NCBI GenBank assembly: GCA_026929865.2
Contig: CM049414.1
Coordinates: 4,671,001-4,735,000 of the forward strand
Direction: 5' to 3'
From: Hyperoplus lanceolatus
Lineage: Eukaryota > Chordata > Actinopteri > Uranoscopiformes > Ammodytidae
DNA: 64,000 nucleotides
The notes beneath the pieces were generated by a model. It was not told the origin of the DNA. It was given only the letters and a program-made list of their open reading frames with translations, and searched no databases. Of the stretch, positions 20,040-33,354 are shown in pieces; positions within the stretch are counted from its first letter, which is position 1, and every line of letters starts with the position of its first letter. Made by a program: the position numbers and the translations under genes.

Positions 20040-21665
20040 GGCAATTAGAAATTACCCATGTGGATTTGCACAATTCAGATTTCCCGCCCTTTATGATGTC
20101 ATAAGGCGAGAAGCTACTACTGAGCTATTACCAACCAGCTACACTCTAAAAATAATACTAAGCTATTACCAACCTGATTTAGCACTACCTCCTCCTATGA
20201 TTAACACACCCCCAGATTCAAATCAGCAGTTAGATTGAGGGCCAATTAGAGCAACCCTTCACATTGTACAGTCATTTAATCCATTGTTAATATTAAAACA
20301 TTCAGAGGTGCAGGGCTAAAGGGCAAACACATCGAATAGCTGTTTCTTTGATTTCTTGTCATGTTATCTCTGGCTTCAGAATACCTCAGACCTTTCATTG
20401 TTTACGACGTGATACAGTTTTTTATATTCCATTTCAAAGCCCACATGAGGCAAAGTATTACGTGTGATACCGGGCTATATCAAAATATATTGACTTGACA
20501 TTGAAACTTAACTGTTTTCTCGTGAGTCTTCTGCCTCTTGTCTCCTGAACTGTTATCAATTGTAACAGTAACCAATGACAATAACACTTACTTACTTACC
20601 AAAGCCAAATATCTGCAATAGAGAGATATGTCTCAACAGCACTTTCTTAAATTGTTTACAGTATGAAGAAAAAGGACAGCCTATTCCTTCAACACCTTTT
20701 TAAGAAATAGAGGAGAGATAGCTAGAGCAACAGATAGCATCAGCAAGTTTCCACAAAAATGCCTTAAGGCACAGCAGCAACCTGACATCTGTGCTGTGCA
20801 CAAATGTGTCAAACGGAATACAAATCAGTCCAGACCCCAAGTTTGTAAAGTCAACTTTGAGGCCTCAAGAATGCACAAAGCCCTCTCGGAGATGTATCAA
20901 CCTCCCCGATTTTACACATGTTAGATTTTGAGGTCAAATCAAGGAAATATCTAAAATACTCTGCATTTATACTCAACATTTAAAACTGAACATGTAGGCT
21001 ACAGTAAGATGTACAAATGATAGGTTATTAACCAATATCCCATATAACATTGTGGGGGCATATCTGACAGCATATCAGCTACACTCTAAAAATAATTCTC
21101 AAGCCATACTTTTGGGTCCCTGTGTCATTACTGTTCATCAAGGACACCTTATCTAATGCCACAGGGAGTATTCAAGCAGCAAAGGTCAGGATGTCGTTTC
21201 ATCCTCTCAGCGTGAAGAGGATATCCTAACTGAGACAGCCCGGCCAGAAAAGGAAAATGCTGTGAGATGGATTAAAAGAGTTGGTCTTCTGCTCTCAGGT
21301 TGACTTTTTAAGACTTTGTAGTCATTGATAAAGACAGGCTGCTGTCACCTTTTCGAGAACACGATTCACTCTTTCAAAGTGGAGCCTGAGCTTAATACTC
21401 AGCTTTCAAGGTCAACGTTACATTAACACAATTCCTCTCACCAGAGGCAGGGGAGAAACCGTAATCCTGCAGCTCTGTCCACAGATGAAGAATATCCCCG
21501 CCAAAAACCTGTAGGGCACACTAATTAACATACAATGTAAAGGCAGTACTATTTTGAGTGCTTGCGAGTTGTATAAAGCGACTTGATGAAGCTAAATGTC
21601 TTTAACAATAACTGTCGGAGAAGAATTTGACACATTTTCTGGCCAGTGAAAATCTCCAACCAAGA
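20040..21665. other. Intergenic DNA, no supported gene
   Basis: No domain-bearing frame was seen. The phrase CTACACTCTAAAAATAAT occurs twice (near 20146 and 21079), possibly remnants of one short repeat family. Confidence 0.5.
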
Positions 21666-21666
21666 C

Positions 21667-23310
21667 CTATTTATTTATCCTTTATTTAACCAGGTTAGTC
21701 TCATTGAGATTAAAATCTCTTTTTCAAGAGAACACAGCAGAACACAGTTACACATAAAACACAATACAAAATACAAGTTCGATATTAAATACAGTTGTAC
21801 AACATAAAAATAAGACTCTTAACTAAAAACATTCACAATTCCCGATGGAGTCCAACTTCAAACTCTTAACAACAGCCTTAAATTTGTTTAGAGTTACTAG
21901 GTCCTGAAGCTTAAGCTGCTTCTGCAGGATATTCCATGACGACAGCACAACAAACTTAAAAGCTGTTTTACCCAGCTCTGTACGAGCTTGAGGAACAGTC
22001 ATGAGCACCATGTCCTGAGACCTTAATGCATGGGGGACACATTTTCTGGACATATACGATGACAAATAACAAGGGAGTTTACCTAAGATCGCCTTGTAAA
22101 TAAAAACATACAAGTGACTAAGTCGTCTCATAAAAAGAGAAGGCCAGTTTACTCTTGAGTATAGTGTACAGTGATGGGTTAAGGCTCTGCTGTTTGTAAT
22201 GAACCTCAAGGCTCCATGGTATACAGTGTCCAACATATGTAGACAGTGAGCTGATGCATTCATGTACAACAGATCACCATAATCAAGAACCGGCAAGAAG
22301 GTAGCTTCGACTAATCGTCGTCTGGCCTCGAGAGAGAAACATGACTTATTCCTAAAGTAAAAACCTAACTTTAGTTTCAGTTTTTTCACCAGGTTTTGTA
22401 TGTGGGTTTTAAACGAGATGTGGTCATCAATCATAAATCCCAAGTATTTGTAAGTAGTTACAACCTCAATTTCATTACCTTGGGAAGTTAACATTTTCTG
22501 ATTTAACACAATCTTTCTGGAATTTGAAAATACCATAAGTTTGGTTTTATCAGCATTGAGAACAAGCTTCAGTTGACAAAGCTGAGCCTGCACTTGATCA
22601 AAAGCACTTTGCATATAAACAAAAGCCTTACTGAGCGAGGATGCACAACAATAAATTACACTGTCATCCGCATAGAAATGGAAAGCTGCATTTGGGACAT
22701 TTTGTCCAAGGCTATTATACAAAGTAAATAATAGCGGTCCCAGAACTGAACCCTGGGGAACTCCCTTACGCACTGTAAGCATCTCTGAAGTAAATCCATC
22801 AAACTGAGTAGCCTGAGTTCTGTCAGTGAGATAGTTGACAAACCATCCCACAGTATGATCAGAGAAACCAATATTAATAAGTTGCTGTATCAGAATGTGA
22901 TGGAGCTTCTATGATGTCATTTAAAACTTTCATGGAAGCAGTAGTGGTGCTATGATTTTTTCGGAACCCTGATTGATGTACAGATAATATTTGATGAGCA
23001 TGGACATAATCTTTAACCTGCTCACCAAGCAGGGATTCCATGACTTTTGATAACACTGAGAGGTTTGAGAGTGATCTGTTTGGATCCCCTCCTTTTAGTA
23101 GGGGTAGAACATAAGCAGCCTTCCAGATCATAGGGATTTTGTTTGAAGCCTATGAGAGATTAAAGAGATGTGTCAATGGTTCAGCTATTAGGTCTGCTGC
23201 TAATTTCAAAAACCTTGGTTCCAAGTGATCCGGACCAGACGGTTTTCTCGGGTTCAAATGCTTTAAGGCTTTGTGAACCTCAGCAACAGAGACAGACCTG
23301 AGGAAACAGC
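21667..23310 (-). pseudogene. Broken LINE reverse transcriptase, internally deleted
   Basis: On the minus strand the upstream part (about 23310-22874) has NPRKPSGPDHL, an in-frame stop, then IWKAAYVLPLLKGGDPNR and SGFRKNHSTTTA. The downstream part (22851-21823) has VPQGSVLGPLLFTLY, FYADDSVIYC, LVLNADKTKLMVFSNS and a C-terminal domain to a stop. At about 22852-22895 the frame shifts and the segment normally holding the first catalytic Asp (SKAFDTVDH-type motif A) is missing. The 3' end near 21667 has the fish LINE tail read on + as TTTAACCAGGTTAGTCTC. The polymerase cannot be functional. Confidence 0.85.
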
Positions 23311-23404
23311 TTGAACATCAAACGTCGACGTCTGAAATGGCTTGGACATGTGCTAAGCTAAGACATAATAAACATACAATACACATCATTTGTTTAACCT
23401 GTAC

Positions 23405-23787
23405 TTAAACCTGCAGTGTGTAGAATTTTGGGTTTTATTTCCTAGCAGATTTTGTAGAAAGTAATTATAATATCCATAAGTACGTTTAATTTAGTGCATA
23501 ATAGCTGAACATTTTTTTTTTTAATTATTATTTTTTCCCTTAGAAAGGGTCTCATATATGTCCATATTTCTGCATATTTTGGACCAAGGCCTAGTGCCGC
23601 CATCTTGAAAGTGTCATAGTTGGAATGTCATCAGGTGCATTGTTTAAAATTTAGAATTGTTCTTGTCCTTGAAGGCCACTGTAGCTTCTGTTATTATTCT
23701 AAAGGGTTGGGGTTACCCAGGGAGCATTGCATTCTAGAACTTTCTAGAACTTTCTTGATGATGTCATATTACACACTGCACCTTTAA
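23405..23787. mobile_element. MITE with TTAAAGGTGCAGTGTG-type termini
   Basis: Left end TTAAACCTGCAGTGTGTAG and right end TTACACACTGCACCTTTAA are imperfect inverted repeats enclosing 383 bp without coding potential. The target duplication is not clear. Confidence 0.65.
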
Positions 23788-24584
23788 GCAGAAATTTAAA
23801 AATGTCTGAAAAACTGATGTATTAACCCAGTATTTCTGTGCAGTGTCGCCGTTGGTTTGCATGGACTTCATTAGAGTCTGGGAAAGCCACAGCTCTCTGG
23901 GTCCAGGCTGAGAAATTGCTCCAACACGAAAGATTAAATAAATGACCAACATCATGTTCATTTGAGAGCTTTGGAGACATACATGTTGGCCGGTTGATCA
24001 CTTTGTCCACTGCATCTGTCCAGACTGAAAAATATGAACTACTGTCTGGATTAGCAAGACATTTTGTAAAAACCTTTATGGTCTTCAGAGGACTTGCTGA
24101 CTTTGGTGATGCCCTTACTTTTCCTCTAGCGCTCCCATGACATTTTATTTTTATTTTATTTTTTGACATTTGGTGCAGATATCATTAGTGAGTACATGTT
24201 GTATGTCGATGACATGACTCTTAAATCGAGAGCTTGACTGGGCTCCAGGAAATGAGAAGGGACGGGTATCTGTATCGGAGCCAATCAAACAGAAGGTTTT
24301 GTACCACCTGACACTAGGATTTAATACAAAGCACTGCTCGTTCACATAAGACTCCTTAGAATGCCATGGTAAACTCCTCGTCTTGTTTATCTTATGATGG
24401 AGCCAGGCTAGATGTTTACCTCTGCTTCCAGTTATATGTATGCTATGCTAACTAATTATCCCCTTGCTCCAGCTTCACAAGTGGCACACAGAAATAAGAG
24501 TGGTAATGATCTTTGATTGTGTATATTGTCTAGAAAAGACATGGTGCGGCTGAGCATTGATTGAATTGAACCTCACACACCTGG

Positions 24585-25726
24585 CATTTTCATATATCTA
24601 TAGGGACCCACATCCTATTCAGCTGAAATTGATATGGGTTTCCCGAAAAGGGGGAAACCATATTTCAAAGAATATTATTCAAAAAATGTTTTTTGGTCAA
24701 AGCAGCTTAGCTCTATCACTCTTTAATAACTGCAACAACAAACAAATCAAAACCTAAAAGGAAAAGAAGAGACAAAGGCAAAGACATTGTGAGGCCAATT
24801 ATGATAATCATACTGTTAGATAGTCTGCAAAGGAGCTGTCACATTCAGTCATCACACGCACACCAACGCACAGCTCCAGCTCCCTCTCCATGTGTGAGGT
24901 AACCATGTACCTCTCCAGCCTGAGTTGGTTGTGGTGTTTGGCGGCTGAGTCACTGTTTCTGTCACTGCAGACAGAATCGCTAACGAGCCGACTCATCTCC
25001 AACCGGGCTGGCCCCTGCGGTCACCAGTCTGCAGGAAAACACAATACATCCTCTTGGCACCTCATTTGTGTGGTTTGAGGGACTGCATCGGTTCACTAAA
25101 TATAGATGGAATAGTTATATATTTAGAAATAGTCATATATTTAGGAAAATATAAAAAAAAACATGGAAGGGATTCACCCAATTCTATTCAAGACACACCC
25201 CATACCCATTTATAATTTACCAGGAAAACTCTGAAAACCATCACAAAAAGCTCAAATCAGTTGTTTTTGTGTCTTTATAGCCATTCTGCAGTCATCTCCT
25301 CCTCTCTGAATAATACTGGCTTCAGAGTCGGGGGGTCGAGATGTTTCAGTGTAATGCAGCATCTGAGGATGTGCAAATGGTCCCTTCTGTGTGTTGACAG
25401 CGAAGGTGACGCGCAATGCCACTCACAATCTTTAGAGTTGTTGAGTAACCTGTCGGTTCGCATAAGGAAAACTCCTCACAGACCATAAGGGCTTCATTTT
25501 GATGCTGCATAATTGGCCTCTTAATGTCTTTGCCTTTGTCTCTTCTTTTTCTTTTAGGTTTTGATTTTTTTTTGCAGTTATTAAAGAGTGATAGTGCTGA
25601 GCTGCTTTGACCCCAAATTTTTTTTTGAATAATGTTCTTTGAAATATGGTTTAATTTCCCCATTTTTGTGAAACCCATATCAATTTCAGCTGAATAGGAT
25701 GTGTGTCCCTATAGATACATGAAAAG
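24585..25726. repeat. Large inverted repeat (arms about 218 bp, spacer about 700 bp)
   Basis: The left arm (24585-24803) and right arm (25508-25726) are reverse complements with few differences. Shared landmarks are CATCCTATTCAGCTGAAATT, CTATCACTCTTTAATAAC and GACAAAGGCAAAGACATT. The spacer has no recognised gene. It is either a fold-back transposon or two oppositely oriented copies of one element. Confidence 0.85.
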
Positions 25727-26250
25727 ATAAACAAGAGGAGGAGTTTGTTTCTGGATGGACTGTGGGTACGTTGTCCTATTGTACACATAGAGCTTCAAAA
25801 CAGTACAAATACAATGTACAATGAAGTGCAGGTGTCAGTGACGCTACCCATGAGTTGCTGCCTTCTCGATCAACGCTGTCCTTGTGAGCCCTGGAGAACA
25901 TTTTGTAGCTTGTGACTCAGGTAAGTTGTCAGCCCTGATCCATTATCAGTCAGTGTGTAATACTTGGTTAACGTGATTATGGCGCCATTGTGTCCTGCAC
26001 AGAACAGACGGCTGTCTTCTGGGACAATTGCTGTGTAATATTTTCAGGATAAAATGGTGTTAGGTGGAAAATCGCAGTGACAAATAACTAAAAACACAAC
26101 AGTGTAGGAAGGATGTAATATGAAAGTGTTTAATCAAACAACATATTATTAAGATATTTTTCATACATTTTAGACAAGACACAGGTGATGATTTTTCTTT
26201 CTTTCATGGAAAGACCAACATCAACTAAGAATTAATCCTATTAACAAGTA

Positions 26251-27487
26251 GGGCAAAACGGGGTTAGTTGTCACGTTTGTTATATCTCGCCACCAGCAGG
26301 CGCTGTCTCTGACATTTTGGAATGGAAATGTCCATAATTGGGATCAGAGGTCATCTACATAGTCTTCTTTGGAGTAAAACTGCTGAATCTGAGGTGAGAG
26401 GACGGTTTGTGTTTTTCATGTCAAATTGTAAATATTCATCTCCTCAGTATTTTTCTTTAAGGCTTTTACACAATTGGTTTATAACAAAACGCTTGTTACC
26501 CTTAAAAAGTGTGAAGGAAAAGCTAGTGTTGTGAGCTAGCTTACTAGTTGTTGGTTGATGGTTGCAAGCCTTGATGCTGGTAAGAAATTCCAGTTGGGGT
26601 TGGTTGTCACATCTTATCCAAAGGCTGCAGCCAGGAAACGAACCCAATAACGAAAGAAAATGTCAAGCTGTATCCTCACTGACACCCCAGAGAAGGAGAG
26701 AATAGAGCAGAAAAAGGCAACTAGCATACAACAGAAAAAAGAACATAATCAAAATGACCCAGTGCATCCCAATCTAGACTGCTCCCCAGTGGGAGCAGTA
26801 GCCTACCCAAGCTGGGGAAGAAGAAACAGAAGAGAGAGAGACAGGTGGAGGAGTCTTCATCAGATGAAGAGGGTAGTTTTTGTTTGGTTTGTATGGAAAC
26901 GTTCTCCAATAGCCATTCAGGGGAGGTATAAGAGAAGTGTTGGTCGGCAACCAGTGGGCACACAAGCTCTGCTTAGTTGGAGTGAGCCATTTGCCATCAC
27001 TGTAACTCAGATAGTGAATATGTGTAGCCTAGTTGAGGAGGCTATTATTGTTAGGCCTATTCATATTGTTCTTTATGAGGTTACATAGGCAGGTCTTAAT
27101 ATTGGTTTCCTGTTCGTCTTCCTCGCTCATTTTGTGTTAAGATACATTAAGTAATGTAGGCCTATTTGTCAACTTGTCAATGCAATTAAACTTCCAAATT
27201 TAGTTTGGCCTTCTTTTTAAGATTTTTCCCATTAAGATAACATTGTGACAAACAACCCCATAGTGTGTGACAACCGTCCCCATGATGGGGTTGGTTGTCA
27301 CAATGTGTCAGGTGTCTTTGATGGTTAATTACTTCTTTATTACAATAAGTTGTAAAATGAGAGGGACACACATTTCAAGCCAACACCTTACGCTTCAATT
27401 CAATGTAGGAATGACTGTTGAAAGATGTTTTGGTGATGAGAAATTCACACTAGAGTAAAAAGTGTGCCTACCAACCCTGTTCTCCCC
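26251..27487 (+). mobile_element. Pogo-like DNA transposon remnant with transposase-tail fragment
   Basis: Ends are imperfect inverted repeats (GGGCAAAACGGGGTTAG and CCAACCCTGTTCTCCCC), each beside TA. GGGGTTGGTTGTCACA also recurs internally at 26595 and 27290. On + the frame at 26660-26930 reads EKERIEQKKATSIQQKK, ESSSDEEGSFCLVCMETF, then NQWAHKLC after a frameshift. That is the C-x2-C ... W-A-H-x-x-C pattern of the C-terminal zinc finger on fish pogo-like transposases (from family knowledge). The DDE domain is absent. A related fragment is at 62233-62931. Confidence 0.65.
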
Positions 27488-27489
27488 TA

Positions 27490-28767
27490 TTCACATATGT
27501 AGCAAAGGTATGATATAGGCTTGTGTTCTTGTCATAAACCTCAACTATTTTTAGACATTGTTGAATTGAACTGTGACTTCAATTAAGCTTTGAATCAATT
27601 CCTGATATACGGTCCTGCTGGGCACAAAATGTGTACTTATCCGCTGCTGAAAATAGTACCCAACAAATACACTATTTACTCATGTTTGGTTAACATTTGA
27701 GCAATTTGATACCACAGTCTAGGGAAATTACTTTTACAATTGACTTTGTACCTGTAAGGCATTATTTAAAACTGATGTCCTCAGTGGTTACTTGTGGGCT
27801 CCACGTCAAGTGCCACTAACGTGATAGGAAAGTAAAGTATTGAGGGACAGCCAAGCAGTAAACAACATATTCTCAAGAGCTGAAATAAAACTTGACGTTT
27901 TTTTTGTTTTTGTTTTACATATAAAATATTTTATTCTAAACCTTGTGAAAATCTTGTCATAAGTTGAGTTGACATACCCACATGAGCATATTAACATACA
28001 ATAAACACATGGTTGGCATACGGTTATCAAAATCAAAGCAAAGCCTGTGATTATAGACAAATCTGATCTACATCTAAAGTAGCATGCAACATTTGTTGAA
28101 ATCCTGTGATTTAAAAAAAAAAGTGCATGTGTGTACATGACCCCCCCCCACACACACACACACACACAAATTGAACTGTTCATTTGTTTTCCTGGGAATA
28201 ATGGGTCTCATTTAAAATAGATTTTCATGTGTGCATTTAAGGAAGTCCAAATCCAAACCACAGTTTTTGTTAATTATAAATAGTAATTCTACTGATTACT
28301 ATTATAATTATTATGACTATACACTACTATAACATGATAATATAAATATATATGTAATCATTTTATATGGCATTGTGTGTGTATGTTTAAAAAAACAAAA
28401 AATGGGCCGGATGCTTTAAAAAGCCTGTAGTTGTTTTCACAACATACCCACCGGGCTTATTGAACTTCTTTGCATACATAAATAACAATGTTAAATCATG
28501 TGCTTACATTCATAATGAGGCTCATCTCTGCCATTGTGAACGGATCGATACATTCAACATGCTTGAACTGGGGTTTTGATGCAGTCACAGACTTAATTAA
28601 AAACCGTCACACTAGGAAAAGAAGAGGCTGCCACGTGAAAATGCTGTGGGTGGAAATTAAATGAGATTTCTCAACTCACGCTGTCGATGCACACACACAC
28701 AGGCACACACACACACACTAACGCACACACAGTCACACACACACACACACACACACTGTAAACACAG

Positions 28768-28861
<94 letters not shown>

Positions 28862-31770
28862 CCTCACCACATCACAGCCTTACATAGACTGACATATTAC
28901 ATAATGTTCCTTGGACAGCACTCCTTGATTTTCCTCAGCACTGACAGCACGCCCCTCAGTGGCTGCCAATCATGCTCGCGACTGGGGGAAAAGCATTGGG
29001 ATGTCATTAGGGGGCTTCGCTTTGAGTTGCTGCAATAAGGCTTGGCTTGGATGGCTTTCCCCCAAGGCGACATTGCATTCACGTACGAGTAGTCTTCCTT
29101 TCAGTGTATTGAAACTCAGTACAACACAAAGGGAGTGTTTTGATGCTATTGATTGCTCTTGAGAAAGAAAAGAAAATGAACACAATGGTATTTTTAGAAA
29201 CCCAGTCGTGGTTCAAAAGGATTTCCCAGAGTCGTTTCTTCTATCTTATTCTATGCAGGCTCTTTCTGACCCCTCTTTGACTTGATTAAACATGACAGCT
29301 GATGTTCCTCTTGCACTACTACTACTTAGTGCAATGTTTCAAAAAGACCAGGAGATTCCTGCCAGAAAAAGAGGGCAAATTTGTAACCGACTTATGCCGT
29401 CCTAGGCTGTGGTTCACCAGTTATACTTTAAATTAAATTTCTACGTTTGGGTGTGGAGTCCTTCTAGCCTGGTCCTACCACACCATCATACTTTATTTCA
29501 TTGGTACAGAAGGTCTGGAATTGCTCAATTGACAAAGGTTAACTCACTTGAAGGCGGGTGTCTGTTGAAGTTTAAAACTATTGGATCTGCCAAGTGCCAT
29601 TCTGGATCTGACAAACCTATCGCATAACGTTTTGTTGTGACATATGTCATGCGCCGGCTTCTGACTACAGCTGAAACTCAATGTGATTGTTCTCAGCCAC
29701 TTCCTCTGTTCGCTGATTGGACCATCAAAAATCTGGACGGAGAAAACCCACTAATATACCACAGGCCCAGACTGACTACTGAAGGGAAATGAAAATTGAG
29801 CAGTGCCAGGCTAGAGTCCTTCATTATGTAAGGGATAATATATAGCGAATGGGTCAACTCTCGAGAAATAAAGACCGACAAGGTGAAGCAGGTTCACCTT
29901 GAAGGTAAACAATTAACTGAAGCAACATGTCGTTTTTACAGCCAAAAAAAGTCCGCTACACGATCAAACTTACTTTATAGCAACGGTAACTATGTCAATC
30001 TGCGGCCATACGGGAAGATTTTAACAAAAAACAACTTGTTTTCCTAGAAAAGCCTGAGACCTTGTCTAATAACTGGAATAGTCATTGCAAACCCACAAGG
30101 TTCAATATATAATAAAAATTTAATTCTGTACGCCAGTAAATAGGAACGGCCAAGGATACGACCCAGCAACGGGAACGAGAGAGGACTCAATAGACGGTCT
30201 CTCTGCTTCAGCTGACTGAAGCCTTCGGCTCAGCTGTTAGCCACATAGTGTTACGATAACAAGATTAATTCATGGAAATATAAAGAACGTTTCATTTTAG
30301 TGATGCACAACCAATCACTTCCTTTGTAAATAGGCTATATCACTGGAATGCACAACAAACACTATAGTGAATTTGAACTCATAATGCCTTGTAAGTCACA
30401 CTGTATTATAAGTAAATGTATTTTAATGCTATAAATGATAAGCTCCATTCAATATTTGGAGCATTGTACAACTTTCTTTGCTGGACAGAAGTGACGAATC
30501 CATGCAGAAAAAATGAAACAATTATTGAAAGTGAGAACCGTGACAATCCTACCATTTCCATAATCAACACCAAATCAGCCGCCGAGAGGCATTGATTTAT
30601 ATCAGTGCTTCTATTTCGGTGTGATGCGACTCACAGAGCCTCTTATCTCTTGATCATTTAGTCGCTGCAATGCCATGCAGAAAAAAATAAGAGATTTCTA
30701 ATGGTGTACATTTAGTATTGTCGGAATGTATTCCCTAAATTTATATCTGAAGCTAGGGATGAGAGATAATGAAAAAACAGTAATAAAACGATAGTGTGTT
30801 TCACAGCCACAGAGCTTTGGTTGCTGCTGTACCATACATGCCGAGATTGATTTCCAATTGTCAAAAAAAAAAGACTAACAGTGATCTACTGTGTGTTTCA
30901 GTTTATTTATTTTTTTAAATTACAGAGTGGGTCAACCGTCTACTCTAGCCAATTGCCTGTCAGGATTTCAGTAGAACAAAGAGCACGGCCGATCCTTCTA
31001 TCAGACCGCTCTTATTCTGTACACTGGTATAGGGAGAATCTGGACATTGTCATAACAATTTCCACACAAAGAGACCGGTGGTAATTGGCAAAATCAAACT
31101 GGCAGAAAGAGGTGACATTTTTCACAGAAGGTTTCTCCCTCTCAGTTGCCACCCATACCGTAGATTCCTCTTAAAAATGAGTTCCCTGTCCTCTCTTCCA
31201 TTTGGCTCTTTTACATACAGGTCTTCTCTCCCATATCCATTCTATCTATACTGTAAATATGTCTTTTTTACAACTGTGCTCATATATAAACAGGTATACA
31301 GGGAACAGACAAAAACCTTGCTCAGTCATTCATGTATCACCATTCTCACATGCTTGGTGTGTTTTTTTTTCATTAAGGCACAAGTGGATTATTCCTTAGG
31401 GTGAAAAAAGCTGAATGTCAGTCATGGAGGAACAAAAACATGTCAACATTCAATCTCTCCAGTGAGTGGCAGACTGACCGGTGAATGCAAAGGCATATCA
31501 ATTCATACTGGAAGAAGTGTAAACTGAAAGACAGAAAAAAAAGACACATTCCTTTGTGTTAGCACAGGTCCACTGCCTGGCTAATATAAAAACCCAGTGT
31601 TCATTGTCGATCACGGTAGTGACGTGAGGATCCTCTTTATCTGATGCAGATTTTTAGGGCCTTCGAAAAAAATTCAAAAGGAAAGATCACGGATACACTA
31701 TCTATTGCTCTCGAAGTTAGATGAATGAATTTTATTTCAGTGTGTTAACCGGCTTCTGTGTGGCTATATA
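27490..31770. other. Intergenic DNA, no supported gene
   Basis: Contains the CA microsatellite at 28682-28860. The remaining open frames are short and without domains. Confidence 0.55.
28682..28860 (+). repeat. (CA)n microsatellite
   Basis: Interrupted in its first half (GCACAC, CTAACG, GTAAAC), then an uninterrupted CA run of about 90 bp. Confidence 0.97.
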
Positions 31771-33354
31771 CAGTATCTCACAAAAGTGAGTACACCCCTC
31801 ACATTTCTTCACATTTTTCTTTATATCTTTCCATGGGACAACACTGAAAAATGACACTTTGATACAATGTAAATAGTCAGTTACAGCTTTATAACATGTA
31901 AATTTATGTCCCCTCAAAATAACTCGACACACCCATTAATGTCTAAACTGCTGGCAACAAAGTGAGTACCCCCTTAGAAAAATTTTACAAATTGGGCCCA
32001 AATGTCAATATTTGTTTGCCATCATTATTTTCTAGCACTGCCTTAACCCTCTTGGCATGTAGTTCACTAGAGCTTCACAGGTTGCAACTGGAACCCTCTT
32101 CCACCCATTTATGACAGCATCACAGAGCTGGTGGATATTAAAGACCTTGCGCTCCTCCACCTTCTGTTTGAGGATGCCCCAAAGATGCTCAATAGGGTTT
32201 AGGTCTGGAGACATGCTTGCAGGCCATAACCTTTACCCTCAGCTTTTTAGCAACCACTGGTCGTCTTGGAGGTGTGTTTGGGGTGTTATCATGTTGCAAT
32301 ACCACCCTCGCCCAGTTTACGAAGGTTGAGTGCACTGTGTTACACAGAGGTTGGCTTTGGAAAATAGAGTATGAGTGCTGCCAGCATTGCTGAAGGGCTT
32401 GAAGGGGTGGGGGTCAACCTGTCAGTGCTCAGACCATACGCCGCACTCTGCATCATACTGGTCTACATGGCTGTCATCCCAGAAGGAAGCCTATTCTAAA
32501 GATGATGCACAAGAAACCCCACAAAAGTTTGCTGAAGACAAACAGACTACGGACATGGATTACTGCAACCATGTCCTGTGGTCTGATGAGACAAGATACA
32601 TTTATTTGGTTCAGATGGTGTTAAGAGTGTGAGGCAACCAGGTGAGGAGTACAAAGACAAGTGTTCTTGCCTATAGTCAACATGGTGGTTGGAGTGTCAT
32701 GGTCTGGGGTCATGAGTGCTCACACTGGGATCTACAGTTCATTGAATTCTAACATGTACTGTGACATACTGAAGCAGACATGATCCCCTCCCTTCATAAA
32801 CTCCGCAGGGCAGTACTGCAACATGATAACGACCCCAAACACACCTCCGAACGACCACTCTTGCTAAAGAAGCTGAGGGTAAAGTTATGGACTCCAACAT
32901 GTCTCCAGTCTTAAACCCTATTGAGCATCTTTGGGGCATCCTCAAACGGGAGATGGAGGAGCGCAAGGACTCTAATATCCACCAGCTCCTTGATGTCGTC
33001 ATGAATGGGTAGAAGAGGGTTCCAGTGGCAACCTGTGAAGCTCTAGTGAACTACATGCCCAAGAGGGTTAAGGCAGTGCTAGAAAATAATGATGGCAAAA
33101 CAAAATATTGACACTTTGGGCCCAATTTGGACATCTTTTCTAAGGGGTGTACTCACTTTTGTTGCACAGTTTAGACATTAATGGCTGTGTGTCGAGTTAT
33201 TTTGAGGGGACAGTAAATTTACACTGTTATACAAGCTGTACACTGACTACTTTACATTGTATCAAAGTGTCATTTATTCAGTGTTGTCGCATGGAAAGAT
33301 ATAAAGAAAAATGTGAAGAAATGTGAGGGGTGTACTCACTTTTGTGAGATACTG
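31771..33354 (+). mobile_element. Fold-back Tc1/mariner element, transposase broken
   Basis: Both ends read CAGTATCTCACAAAAGTGAG (right end in reverse) and lie directly next to TA. The inverted repeats do not stop at the usual terminal repeat: left 31771 to about 32325 is an inverted copy of about 32793-33354. The C-terminal transposase segment therefore occurs twice, on minus at 32032-32214 (SPDLNPIEHLWGILKQK) and on + at about 32898-33010 (LNPIEHLWGILKREMEERK). The middle keeps a + strand piece (WSDET near 32581) and QHDNDPKHTS near 32820-32850. Stops and frameshifts disrupt all pieces. Confidence 0.85.
33273..33278 (-). terminator. Candidate polyadenylation signal for kcnk2, inside a Tc1 arm
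   Basis: TTTATT on + reads AATAAA on the minus strand. It lies about 504 bp past the kcnk2 stop codon and is the first canonical signal met. Use is inferred only. Confidence 0.3.

Noticed and set aside
28661-29038. Thr/His-rich protein
   Set aside because: Translation of the CA microsatellite.
32032-32214. Independent transposase gene on the minus strand
   Set aside because: It is the inverted left arm of the fold-back Tc1 element, only the C-terminal segment, and not a separate gene.
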